From: JBPOFY01 sp049889815
GTDB lineage: Bacteria > Verrucomicrobiota > Verrucomicrobiia > Opitutales > Coraliomargaritaceae
NCBI GenBank assembly: GCA_049889815.1
Contig: JBMHCR010000013.1
Location: 1-64,000 of the forward strand
Length of the DNA: 64,000 nucleotides
Direction: 5' to 3'
Positions 25,922 to 33,426 of the stretch are shown here, piece after piece. The first letter of the stretch is position 1; every line of letters begins with the position of its first letter. The notes under the pieces are model-generated. The model had not been told where the DNA came from and did not search any database. It worked only from the letters and a program-made list of their open reading frames with translations. The position numbers were made by a program, and so were the translations under genes.

Positions 25922-28900
25922 TTAGTAGCGGGTAATGGTTTCGTGGAGGTTGAGGAGGGCGCGAGTGAGGCTCGTCCATGCGGCGAGCTCGGTCTTTTCA
26001 ACCTGTTTGGAGAGTTTGAAATTTGCGGACGCGACGAGTGCATCGGCATCGCTGGGAGCTTCTGCAAAACGGCTACGCTCACTTTCGAGAAACTCCTTCA
26101 GTAGGCTTTTCTCGGGTGAAATTGGATCGCGGGTGAGCACGCGTTGGTAGGCATATTCGAGGCGCGAGGCATCGTCCCCAGGATGATCCAACAAAATGGA
26201 GTGGGATAGAGCGATAGCAGCTTCAACGAAAGTCGGGTCGTTGAGCTGGTTGAGTGCCTGCAGGGGTGTGTTAGACTGCGGGCGGGCAACTGCGCATTCG
26301 TCGCGGCTTGGCGCATCGAATGCGACGAGCATTGGGTGTAGGAAAGTACGTTGCCAGTGCATGTAGAGACCGCGGCGATATTGGTTTTCGTCGGTGCTAG
26401 TCTCGTAGGTGCGCTTCGGGAAGTTGAGGTGTTGATAGTATCCGTCTGGCTGATACGGTTTCGCGCTAGCGCCACCGATACGACGAACGAGCAGGTCAGA
26501 GATCGCGAGCGCATTGTCGCGGATGTTTTCAGCACGAAGGCGGCGCGGGCTTTGCCGGGCAAATAAACGGTTGTAGGGGTCCAGCTCGTCCAGCTCGGGT
26601 GTGGATCTGCTCGTCTGGCGATAGGCTTCAGAAAGTAGGATCGAGCGAACGAGATGCTTCACATTCCAACCTGAATCCATGAAGTTATAGGCAAGAAGGT
26701 CCAGCAGCTCCGGATAAATAGGATACTCTCCCTGCAATCCTAAATCTTCAGGAGCACTGGAAAGTGGTGTGCCGAAAAAGTGACCCCAGATGCGGTTCAC
26801 GTAGGTGCGCGCAGTGAGCGGGTTGTCTCGGTGCACGATCCATTCGGCTAGATCAAGACGGCTGAGGCGATCGTCTGATTCGGATGCGATTGCAAAATCG
26901 AGAAACTCTGGTGTCGCGGGAAGCACGACTTCACCGCTTTCATCCATCCAGTTGCCGCGTGGTAGCACTTTAACTTCGCGCGGCTTGGCGCTGATGGTTG
27001 CTGGAGTATTGCGGTATCCGTTGAGGTAATTATCTATCGCATAGTAGGACTTACGAAGCTCGATCTGATCGGAGCTGTCTGCGTGATCGGTATAGTAAAT
27101 CGTGCGAAGCTGCTCGAGCTCGGTGTCGCTCAATTCTTCAGCTAGGTATTTTTCTAAAAGTGCTACGCCTTGTTCGTTGAGGTCACCGATCGGCACTTTC
27201 TGGCGCTTTGTTTTTAAGCGGACGTTGCGGACATCGACTGCATATGGCTGCTTCCCCTTGCTCTTGTTTGTAATGAACGTGATGGAAACGGGAGACTCGG
27301 CTTTTTGCTCCTTGAAGACATCCGGATAAATGTAGAGCTCCGACCATGCGCCGACTTTTGGAATGTCTCTGCGGTTGATGTTCCTTTGGTTGGGTTTCTT
27401 AAGGTCGAGATCCCAACCCCAGTGAATCAGATAACTCGCATCTTTGAAGGTGAATAGGATCCCGAACGAATGATTCTCTCCTTCTTCGATTTCGTTTGGA
27501 TGAACTTCAAATTGGTAACGGTAGCCGTTTTCTACTGCAAGTGGTGCTTCGGAGAAGGATACCGAACTACCATTCACAACATCGTTTAGGAAATAATCTG
27601 CGGGGATGCCGTCTGCAGCTGCTTGGCGTTTCTCAGCAAGCCAGTTCTCGAACTCCTTCGCCGCTGCATCGGTTCCGACGTGTAAATGCTTTTTGCGGCG
27701 TTCATACTCTACCTCAAATACTTCTGCGTTTTGTAGGAAGGTTCGATTGGGCACACGCAGCGTCGGGCCGAAACGACGTTCTTCGTAAAGTTCGGGTGAG
27801 GATAAATATTTGTTGGCAACATTGCCTTCCTGATACCTTCCGACTCCGGTGTAGGCACCTTTCTCGAGAATATCGGCGAAGAAGGCTCCAAATGCGTAAA
27901 AATCTTTTGCAGTAAATGGGTCGTATTTGTGGTCGTGGCACTCCGCGCAAGCTAGGGTCGACCCGAGCAAGGCAGTTGAAGTGGTGCGGATGCGTTCTGC
28001 CTGATACTTTTTGATATACTCCTTGTCCTGGATGCCGCCCTCGCTACTGATTTGGTTGAGGCGATTGAAGCTGGCAGCAACACGTTGCTGCATGGTGGCG
28101 TCGGGTAGGAGATCTCCGGCAAGTTGCTCTGTGACAAACTCGTCGTAGGGCTTGTTGATGTTGAACGCATTGATCACGTAGTCGCGAAAGGGGGATGCAT
28201 CGCGCGATTGATCACCGTGATAGCCAACGGAGTCGGTAAAGCGGACTGCATCGAGCCATTCGATTGCCATGTTCTCTCCAAAATGTGGCGAAGCGAGCAG
28301 TTCGTCGATGAGTTGCTCATAGGCGTCCTGCGACTGGTTGCTGAGATAGGCTTCAGCTTGCTCGGTAGTTGGTGGTAGGCCAATGGTGTCGAGATAGACG
28401 CGGCGTAGGAGGGTCGCTTTCGGTGCCTTCTCAGAAAATTCGAGTCCGCGTCGCTCGAGTCCGCTGCGGATGATTGCATCGATTGAATCCTTAGCCGGTT
28501 TTTCGACCCGCTTGTAAGACCAGTGAATGTCGTATTCCGCACCTTGATCGATCCAGGCGGCAAGGGTTTCGATTTGCTCCGCGGACAGAGGCTTGTGCAC
28601 ATCCAGCGGAGGCATGATGTCGTCTTCATCGTCGGTGGTGACACGCTCGATTGCGAGACTCGCCGCGGAATCGCCGGGTACAATCACACCGGATTCGATG
28701 GCTAATTCGCGAATATCGAGACGCAGGTCGGCTTTGTTGTTTGCTACGTCGGGTCCGTGACAGAAATAGCAGTGATTTGATAGGATGGGGCGGACGTCGC
28801 GATTGAAATTGATCGGTTCGACATCGGCTGCTTGTGCCTGAGTGGCGCACAGGATGAAACCAATCAGTCCAGCCAAGGGTGGGGATGTGAACTGCTTTGG

Positions 28901-28930
28901 TAGTTTGGGTGCACGTTTCCGGGACAACAT
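25922..28930 (-). CDS. Planctomycete-type cytochrome protein (PSCyt1-PSCyt2/DUF1549-PSD1/DUF1553)
   Basis: This ~1002-residue exported protein has a signal peptide (GLIGFILCATQAQAA), a PSCyt1 domain with haem motif CYFCH (54-58) and MPPLDVHKPLSAEQIETLAA, and DUF1549 (SPHFGENMAIEWLDAVRFTD, NKPYDEFVTEQLAGDLLP). Next come an extra beta-rich insert (about 440-600; HSFGILFTFKDASYLIHWGW) and C-terminal DUF1553/PSD1 (NPLTARTYVNRIWGHFFGTP, SRSTPELDELDPYNRLFARQ, ARPQSNTPLQALNQLNDPTF). Proteins of this family occur in large numbers in this superphylum, often near polysaccharide-degradation genes; biochemical function is not settled. The ATG at 28930 is preferred to a TTG at 28996. It lies second from the regulators in the cassette. 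Confidence 0.9.
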   Translation of the reverse strand: MLSRKRAPKLPKQFTSPPLAGLIGFILCATQAQAADVEPINFNRDVRPILSNHCYFCHGPDVANNKADLRLDIRELAIESGVIVPGDSAASLAIERVTTDDEDDIMPPLDVHKPLSAEQIETLAAWIDQGAEYDIHWSYKRVEKPAKDSIDAIIRSGLERRGLEFSEKAPKATLLRRVYLDTIGLPPTTEQAEAYLSNQSQDAYEQLIDELLASPHFGENMAIEWLDAVRFTDSVGYHGDQSRDASPFRDYVINAFNINKPYDEFVTEQLAGDLLPDATMQQRVAASFNRLNQISSEGGIQDKEYIKKYQAERIRTTSTALLGSTLACAECHDHKYDPFTAKDFYAFGAFFADILEKGAYTGVGRYQEGNVANKYLSSPELYEERRFGPTLRVPNRTFLQNAEVFEVEYERRKKHLHVGTDAAAKEFENWLAEKRQAAADGIPADYFLNDVVNGSSVSFSEAPLAVENGYRYQFEVHPNEIEEGENHSFGILFTFKDASYLIHWGWDLDLKKPNQRNINRRDIPKVGAWSELYIYPDVFKEQKAESPVSITFITNKSKGKQPYAVDVRNVRLKTKRQKVPIGDLNEQGVALLEKYLAEELSDTELEQLRTIYYTDHADSSDQIELRKSYYAIDNYLNGYRNTPATISAKPREVKVLPRGNWMDESGEVVLPATPEFLDFAIASESDDRLSRLDLAEWIVHRDNPLTARTYVNRIWGHFFGTPLSSAPEDLGLQGEYPIYPELLDLLAYNFMDSGWNVKHLVRSILLSEAYRQTSRSTPELDELDPYNRLFARQSPRRLRAENIRDNALAISDLLVRRIGGASAKPYQPDGYYQHLNFPKRTYETSTDENQYRRGLYMHWQRTFLHPMLVAFDAPSRDECAVARPQSNTPLQALNQLNDPTFVEAAIALSHSILLDHPGDDASRLEYAYQRVLTRDPISPEKSLLKEFLESERSRFAEAPSDADALVASANFKLSKQVEKTELAAWTSLTRALLNLHETITRY

Positions 28931-28996
28931 TTGTATATAGACTCTAAGCTTCGATAATGTGACAGCGATTTGGTAAATTAATTTAATTAAAAACAA

Positions 28997-30337
28997 TTAT
29001 TCGAATACTCGCACTTCGTTGAGCCCGCCGCTGCCTGTGTGGCGCTTGTCGTCGGGGGTGTGGTTGGTTAATCCTGTGATACGAACGTAGCGTGCTGGAG
29101 TGCTCTCGAATTCGACGGATTCAAACTTAAAATAATTTGGATCGTGCCAAGGTACGCGCTCTAGGCTGCCACTGGCGACTTGAGTGTAATGTTCGTCGTC
29201 GGTGGAAACCTCAATGATGTAGTCTTTGATTCCACGGTCAAAATACTGTCGATTGCGTGTGTTCTGCATTTCTACGCGTGAAATGTTGTAAACTTCCAGC
29301 AGGTCGATGATTACGCTACCTGGATCACCGTTTTTAGCCAGCCAGAACGACCAATCCCAGGGGGAGCCTGAGTCTGCCAAGCGATTATCAGTAAGGGCGG
29401 AAGCTGGGAAGACCTGGCCACTTTTGGGCACATTGTAATAGCTGGATGCGGTGACTGGTTTTCCAAGAGCTAAGTTTTCGATCCGTTTGAGGTCCGTCTC
29501 ATTTTTTGAGAGATCAAATGTTCCGCTGACTCTTACGGATTCCCCATCAATTTCCGTCACAATATCTTTAGACGAATTGTTTCCGAGAATCGCGAAGGCA
29601 TTGCCCTCAGTCATACTTAAGGGTGCTTGCCGGTCGCCTTGGTAAATGACCTCTCCCTCATAGACTTCTGTCATCACCATGGAGTCGGTTACACCGTTGC
29701 CGATTTTTACGCCAAATTTGGTGCCCATGTCGACCAGTTCTCCTAAGGGAGTGAGGACCTTGAACGTTCCCGGATCACCTTGATGATCCACGGTGATCGT
29801 TCCCGAAGAGACTTTAATGGAGCCGTTGCTTTGAACCTGATAAAATGCTGGTCCTTCGATGATTGCTTGCGTGTTACTTGGGAACTTGAGTGCAACGGCA
29901 CCGCTGGCGAGGTGTGTCATTTGGGAATTGGCTTTGTCACCCACGGCAATGCTGGCTCCCCGAATATCCGCATCACGCACAGCAATATATTCAACACCCA
30001 ACGACGGGGCTTTGTTGAGAAGCGTGAAGACGAAAAGCCCAAAGCAAATAACCGCTGCAATACCCGCGAACCAAGTGATGCTGCGCTCGATTCCGCGACC
30101 TCGTTGCACCGGATCGGTGTGCTGAAGCACGAGGGGAGTGGCCGTGCCTGACTTGCCTTCTGGATACTGCGCATGGTTCTTGAGGCTAAGGTGAACCTCG
30201 ACGAGATGCTGATACTGTTTCCTGTGTCCGGCATCCGATTTGAGTAGCTGCTCCAGTTCGACAAACTCTTTCTCGGTGATCTCCTGATCGAGAAATTTCC
30301 AGACCAGCTCTTCAAAATGGGATGAGATGTTTTTCAT
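28997..30337 (-). CDS. FecR-like anti-sigma factor with C-terminal discoidin domain
   Basis: This 446-residue protein has a cytoplasmic N-terminal part (about 1-87, FEELVWKFLDQEITEKEFVE) and one membrane span (about 88-107). The outer part holds a FecR domain (about 125-250; IAVGDKANSQMTHLASGAVA, GTITVDHQGDPGTFKVLTPL, GELVDMGTKFGVKI) and a C-terminal F5/8 type C domain (about 287-446; NLALGKPVTASSYYNV, YVRITGLTNHTPDD, GSGGLNEVRVF). FecR proteins pass signals from outside to a partner ECF sigma factor, here encoded 10 bases upstream. The discoidin domain suggests direct carbohydrate sensing, which is inferred. That domain is a close paralogue of the one in the cassette's last gene. Confidence 0.87.
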   Translation of the reverse strand: MKNISSHFEELVWKFLDQEITEKEFVELEQLLKSDAGHRKQYQHLVEVHLSLKNHAQYPEGKSGTATPLVLQHTDPVQRGRGIERSITWFAGIAAVICFGLFVFTLLNKAPSLGVEYIAVRDADIRGASIAVGDKANSQMTHLASGAVALKFPSNTQAIIEGPAFYQVQSNGSIKVSSGTITVDHQGDPGTFKVLTPLGELVDMGTKFGVKIGNGVTDSMVMTEVYEGEVIYQGDRQAPLSMTEGNAFAILGNNSSKDIVTEIDGESVRVSGTFDLSKNETDLKRIENLALGKPVTASSYYNVPKSGQVFPASALTDNRLADSGSPWDWSFWLAKNGDPGSVIIDLLEVYNISRVEMQNTRNRQYFDRGIKDYIIEVSTDDEHYTQVASGSLERVPWHDPNYFKFESVEFESTPARYVRITGLTNHTPDDKRHTGSGGLNEVRVFE

Positions 30338-30347
30338 CGTTTGGTTC

Positions 30348-30881
30348 TTATGCGGTTTGAATTTGGTTTCGGATACAACTTGAGAGCTTCGATCTTAGAC
30401 GGCGTAGATTCTGCGAAAGTGTATTGGGTGATTGTCCAAGTTGTTCGGCGATGGTTTCAACACTGTCGGAACCCTCGTAGCGCTGCATCAGTGTCCTGCG
30501 CTTGTCTGCGTCCATTTTTCCAAGGCAGTGATTGAGTGCCTCATGGAGCGCCGCCTCGGATTTGAACTGTGGTTCATCATGCGCTAGGAGTTCAAGCAGT
30601 GTGCCGCTAAATGCCAGTCGCTGTTTTTCGCGGGATTGGTCGCGAAAGTGTGCCTTGGTTTGAAAATAGGCGACCCGATAAGCCCATTTTAGAAAGACGG
30701 TGCTTGGATCCCAATCCATACGCTTCTTCCAGAGAATGACATTGGTTTCTTGGAGAATGTCCTGCGCTGCGTGCTGGTTGCCGACCAGCTTGAGAATGTA
30801 GGCACGCAGCGGCGTCTGTGCCTCGGATATTTCGGAAACAAAGGCTTCGTCCAGAAATTCGTCTGATTTTTCTACGGTCAC
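30348..30881 (-). CDS. ECF-type RNA polymerase sigma factor
   Basis: This 177-residue protein has region 2 (LRAYILKLVGNQHAAQDILQ, ETNVILWKKRMDWDPSTVFL, KWAYRVAYFQTKAHFRD) and region 4 with its helix-turn-helix (SVETIAEQLGQSPNTLSQNL, RRLRSKLSSC). It matches the ECF group typical of Planctomycetes and Verrucomicrobia that is encoded beside FecR-like proteins and PSCyt/DUF1501 genes. The start is GTG at 30881. It heads the cassette, so it probably drives its own operon once released by the FecR-like protein. Confidence 0.9.
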   Translation of the reverse strand: MTVEKSDEFLDEAFVSEISEAQTPLRAYILKLVGNQHAAQDILQETNVILWKKRMDWDPSTVFLKWAYRVAYFQTKAHFRDQSREKQRLAFSGTLLELLAHDEPQFKSEAALHEALNHCLGKMDADKRRTLMQRYEGSDSVETIAEQLGQSPNTLSQNLRRLRSKLSSCIRNQIQTA

Positions 30882-30940
30882 TCTACAGCAATATACCGCA
30901 GTGAGAAGGGATGTGACAAAGAATTTGTTGATTTTGGAGG

Positions 30941-30984
30941 GTGCTCACTCTTGAGCACGTTCGATTGTGGACAGGAGTGTCCAC
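30941..30984. repeat. Pair of perfect 7-bp hairpins between yicC and the ECF sigma gene
   Basis: GTGCTCA/TGAGCAC (30941-30958) and GTGGACA/TGTCCAC (30967-30984) each form a perfect 7-bp stem with a 4-base loop, 8 bases apart. They start five bases after the yicC stop, read on the minus strand. No U tract follows. They may act as a transcript end or be a dispersed palindromic repeat. Confidence 0.6.
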
Positions 30985-30988
30985 GCTC

Positions 30989-31870
30989 CTATTCCACATT
31001 CTGCACCTGCTCGCGGATGCGTTCTAAGGCGTTTTTTCCCTCGATGACTGCGCGCGTGATTTCAATTTGACTGGATTTGCTGCCGGTGGTGTTGAACTCG
31101 CGGTGTATTTCCTGACAAAGGAAGTCCATCTTACGACCGGTGGCTTCGTTGGAATTGAGGAACTCTCTGAATTGTTCGAAGTGACTGTTCAAGCGAGTGA
31201 TCTCTTCGCTCACGTCACAGCGATCGGCGAAAATGGCGAGTTCCTTGAGCACGCGCTCATCATTGGGATCGAGTTCGAGTTCGAGTTGCTTGAGGCGTTC
31301 GAGGAGGGCATCTTTTTGCTTCGCGACTGCACCCGCGGCGTGGGTTTCTATTTGCGCACGCAATTCGTCGAGTAGGTCGATGCGTTCGAGTAGGTCCTGC
31401 TTCAACGCTTCGCCTTCCGAGCTGCGCATAGAGTCGATGTCAGCAAGCGCTTGGTTAAAGGCGGCCTTTAGGGCGGTTTCGATTTCGGTCCAATCGGGTA
31501 GGCCGCTCGATTCTTTGAGTGACTTTGCGAGGTCGACGATGACTGCGGCGTCGGGGGTGAATTCGAGCCCCTGACTCTCGGAGTAACTTTTCAAGCGAGC
31601 GATGGTGTCGTCCATTGCTTGGGCATTCCATGTAAGACCGTGTTGCTCACCTTCAGCTGAGCTGACCTTGACCTGCACGTTGACACGACCACGGGTGTAA
31701 CTGCTCTTGAGCCATTCAGTGCATTTTTGATCGAGACCGCTCCATTCACGTGGGGCTGAAATAAAGGCATCGAGTGTTTTACGATTCACCGAGGTGATCT
31801 CTACTTCGATTTGGACGTTATGCTCGGCGGCTTCTGCCGATCCCGAGCCGTATCCTGTCATACTTTTCAT
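30989..31870 (-). CDS. yicC: YicC-family endoribonuclease-like protein
   Basis: This 293-residue protein starts MKSMTGYGSGSAEAAEHN, the YicC N-terminal signature, followed by VEITSVNRKTLDAFISAPRE. It ends with the DUF1732 segment GRKMDFLCQEIHREFNTTGS, KSSQIEITRAVIEGKNALER, IREQVQNVE. YicC proteins have been described as RNases affecting small RNAs in E. coli. The ATG at 31870 is chosen since family proteins begin exactly there. It lies downstream of the HAD gene on the same strand. Confidence 0.92.
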   Translation of the reverse strand: MKSMTGYGSGSAEAAEHNVQIEVEITSVNRKTLDAFISAPREWSGLDQKCTEWLKSSYTRGRVNVQVKVSSAEGEQHGLTWNAQAMDDTIARLKSYSESQGLEFTPDAAVIVDLAKSLKESSGLPDWTEIETALKAAFNQALADIDSMRSSEGEALKQDLLERIDLLDELRAQIETHAAGAVAKQKDALLERLKQLELELDPNDERVLKELAIFADRCDVSEEITRLNSHFEQFREFLNSNEATGRKMDFLCQEIHREFNTTGSKSSQIEITRAVIEGKNALERIREQVQNVE

Positions 31871-31932
31871 AAGTGAGAGAGTGTAGAGTAAAAACGGGTT
31901 CGGCGAACTAAAAGTGTGCACGCGCGGCTGCC

Positions 31933-32595
31933 TCAGATTGCAAATGCAGAGTTGAGTTCATCGAGGCTTGTGAATGTGGCTTCGGCGCCAGCTTCTCTGA
32001 GCTCGTCTACGCTGTGGGCACCGGTGGATACGCAGTAGCAGGCGAGCCCTGCATTGTGTGCGGTTTCGATGTCAGTTGGGGAGTCGCCGATCATGCAGGC
32101 GCCTTCTGCGCTGCAGTTGATTTGGTTCAGTACGTAGTTGGTGAGCTCGGCTTTTGGCTTGTGCCACTCCGTATCCTTGTTGCCGATACAAATGGGGATG
32201 TGTTCGGCGAAGCCTGTGTGCTCGCTTACCTGGCGTGCGGTCTCGCCGTGTTTATTGGTGAAGATCGCTTGAGGGATATTTGCTGCTTTGAAGGCGGCTA
32301 TCAGTTCATGGCTACCGGGTAAAATTATAAGTCCCTCGAACATGATCTCAGGGAAGCGCTTGCGGAAGCGCACGGTGGCATCTTCTATTTGATCCTCCTG
32401 TATGAAGATCGCCATGGTCGATGCCAGTGGACCGCCCAGGCTGCGCCGTATAGCATTCGGATCCGGTTTCGGCAGACCCATTCCAACAATCACATCTGTG
32501 TAGCAGCGAACGATTGCTGCGGTCTGATCGATCAGAGTGCCATCCATGTCCCAGAGCACTGCGCTTGGGCGCGGAAGTGATGGGGGAGTGGACAT
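31933..32595 (-). CDS. HAD-superfamily hydrolase (phosphoglycolate-phosphatase-like)
   Basis: This 220-residue protein has HAD motif I LWDMDGTLIDQT with both catalytic Asp residues, motif II AIFTNKHGE (Thr), a conserved Lys region (WHKPKAEL) and motif IV MIGDSPTDIETAHNAG with the metal-binding Asp. The cap inserted after motif I is helical (subclass I). The closest well-known group is phosphoglycolate phosphatase (Gph), but substrate specificity in this family cannot be read from motifs. It is followed by yicC and preceded by tatA on the same strand. Confidence 0.82.
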   Translation of the reverse strand: MSTPPSLPRPSAVLWDMDGTLIDQTAAIVRCYTDVIVGMGLPKPDPNAIRRSLGGPLASTMAIFIQEDQIEDATVRFRKRFPEIMFEGLIILPGSHELIAAFKAANIPQAIFTNKHGETARQVSEHTGFAEHIPICIGNKDTEWHKPKAELTNYVLNQINCSAEGACMIGDSPTDIETAHNAGLACYCVSTGAHSVDELREAGAEATFTSLDELNSAFAI

Positions 32596-32604
32596 TACAG
32601 GCGC

Positions 32605-32922
32605 TTAAGCGTCGTCTTTTTTCTGAGTTACTTCCGGCGCGGGAGTTTCGCTGTGGTCTGCAGTTTCCGCAGGTGCGGTTTCAACGGGCTCGCTTTCGAC
32701 CTTAGCTGCGGGAGTTGGTTTCTTTGCTGGTTCCTCGGCTTCCATGGCGTTGCGAATGTCTTCTTCGATGCCTGAGGTAGCACTCTTAAACTCTTTCACG
32801 GACTTGCCGAGCGATCTGAATAGCTCAGGGAGGCGCTTCGCACCAAAAAACAGAAGCACAACAAGAAAGATGAGAATGATTTCCCAGCTGCTTAGATTTT
32901 GCAGAAAAGCGAGTGTATGCAT
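32605..32922 (-). CDS. tatA: Sec-independent translocase subunit TatA/TatE type
   Basis: This 105-residue protein has one N-terminal membrane helix (WEIILIFLVVLLFFGAKRLP), the conserved FG-A-R/K-L-P hinge, the amphipathic helix ELFRSLGKSVKEFKSAT, and an acidic, Ala/Pro-rich tail. This is the TatA/B/E plan; the length and FGAKRLPEL motif favour TatA. The Tat system exports folded proteins, and the DUF1501 protein in this window carries a candidate Tat leader. No tatC gene is present nearby. Confidence 0.9.
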   Translation of the reverse strand: MHTLAFLQNLSSWEIILIFLVVLLFFGAKRLPELFRSLGKSVKEFKSATSGIEEDIRNAMEAEEPAKKPTPAAKVESEPVETAPAETADHSETPAPEVTQKKDDA

Positions 32923-32973
32923 GATTCAAAGTGGGTTTGAGTGCTATTTATGAAAAGATCGACGACGATATGC

Positions 32974-33387
32974 TTATTCGGAGACCGCGTCACGGTATAT
33001 TTTACTAAGGCGAGAAGTTTCGGAAGCGCTTGCTGCACTGATGACGTCGTTAATGCCCGGTTCGCCCTCGAGGATGTCGGCAGTGCGAAGGCCTTCAGCT
33101 CGCACTTCGTGTGCTTTTAATGCTGCGGTTTGCTCACCTAAGCGATTCGTGGCTATTAAGAAACCCATGGATAGAGAGTTGCCGTTCCGGATCGTTGCGA
33201 TGCGGTCAAACATATTTACGTGAACTACATTCGATGTCGTGCTGGCGACTACAGTGCTGGGGCGTGCCGCAGCTACCTGCGTGTCGCCCTGGGTGACGCG
33301 AACACCAGAAGAGCCTCCACCACATCCAGCGAGGATGAGCAGCGAGAGGGTTGATAGAAAGAGTGGAGCGAGTCTTTTTAGGCGCAT
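32974..33387 (-). CDS. Small putative lipoprotein of unknown function
   Basis: This 137-residue protein has a signal peptide ending in a lipobox, LSLLILAGCGGGSSG, so it should be lipid-anchored through Cys22. The mature part contains VVHVNMFDRIATIRNGNSLS and MGFLIATNRLGEQTAALKAH and no recognised domain. A glycine/serine run after the Cys is common for lipoproteins that leave the inner membrane. It lies 39 bases after rpoD on the same strand. Confidence 0.65.
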   Translation of the reverse strand: MRLKRLAPLFLSTLSLLILAGCGGGSSGVRVTQGDTQVAAARPSTVVASTTSNVVHVNMFDRIATIRNGNSLSMGFLIATNRLGEQTAALKAHEVRAEGLRTADILEGEPGINDVISAASASETSRLSKIYRDAVSE

Positions 33388-33426
33388 AGGTGTAGATCTG
33401 TCTGTTTACAGGAATGAGAGTTCCGT

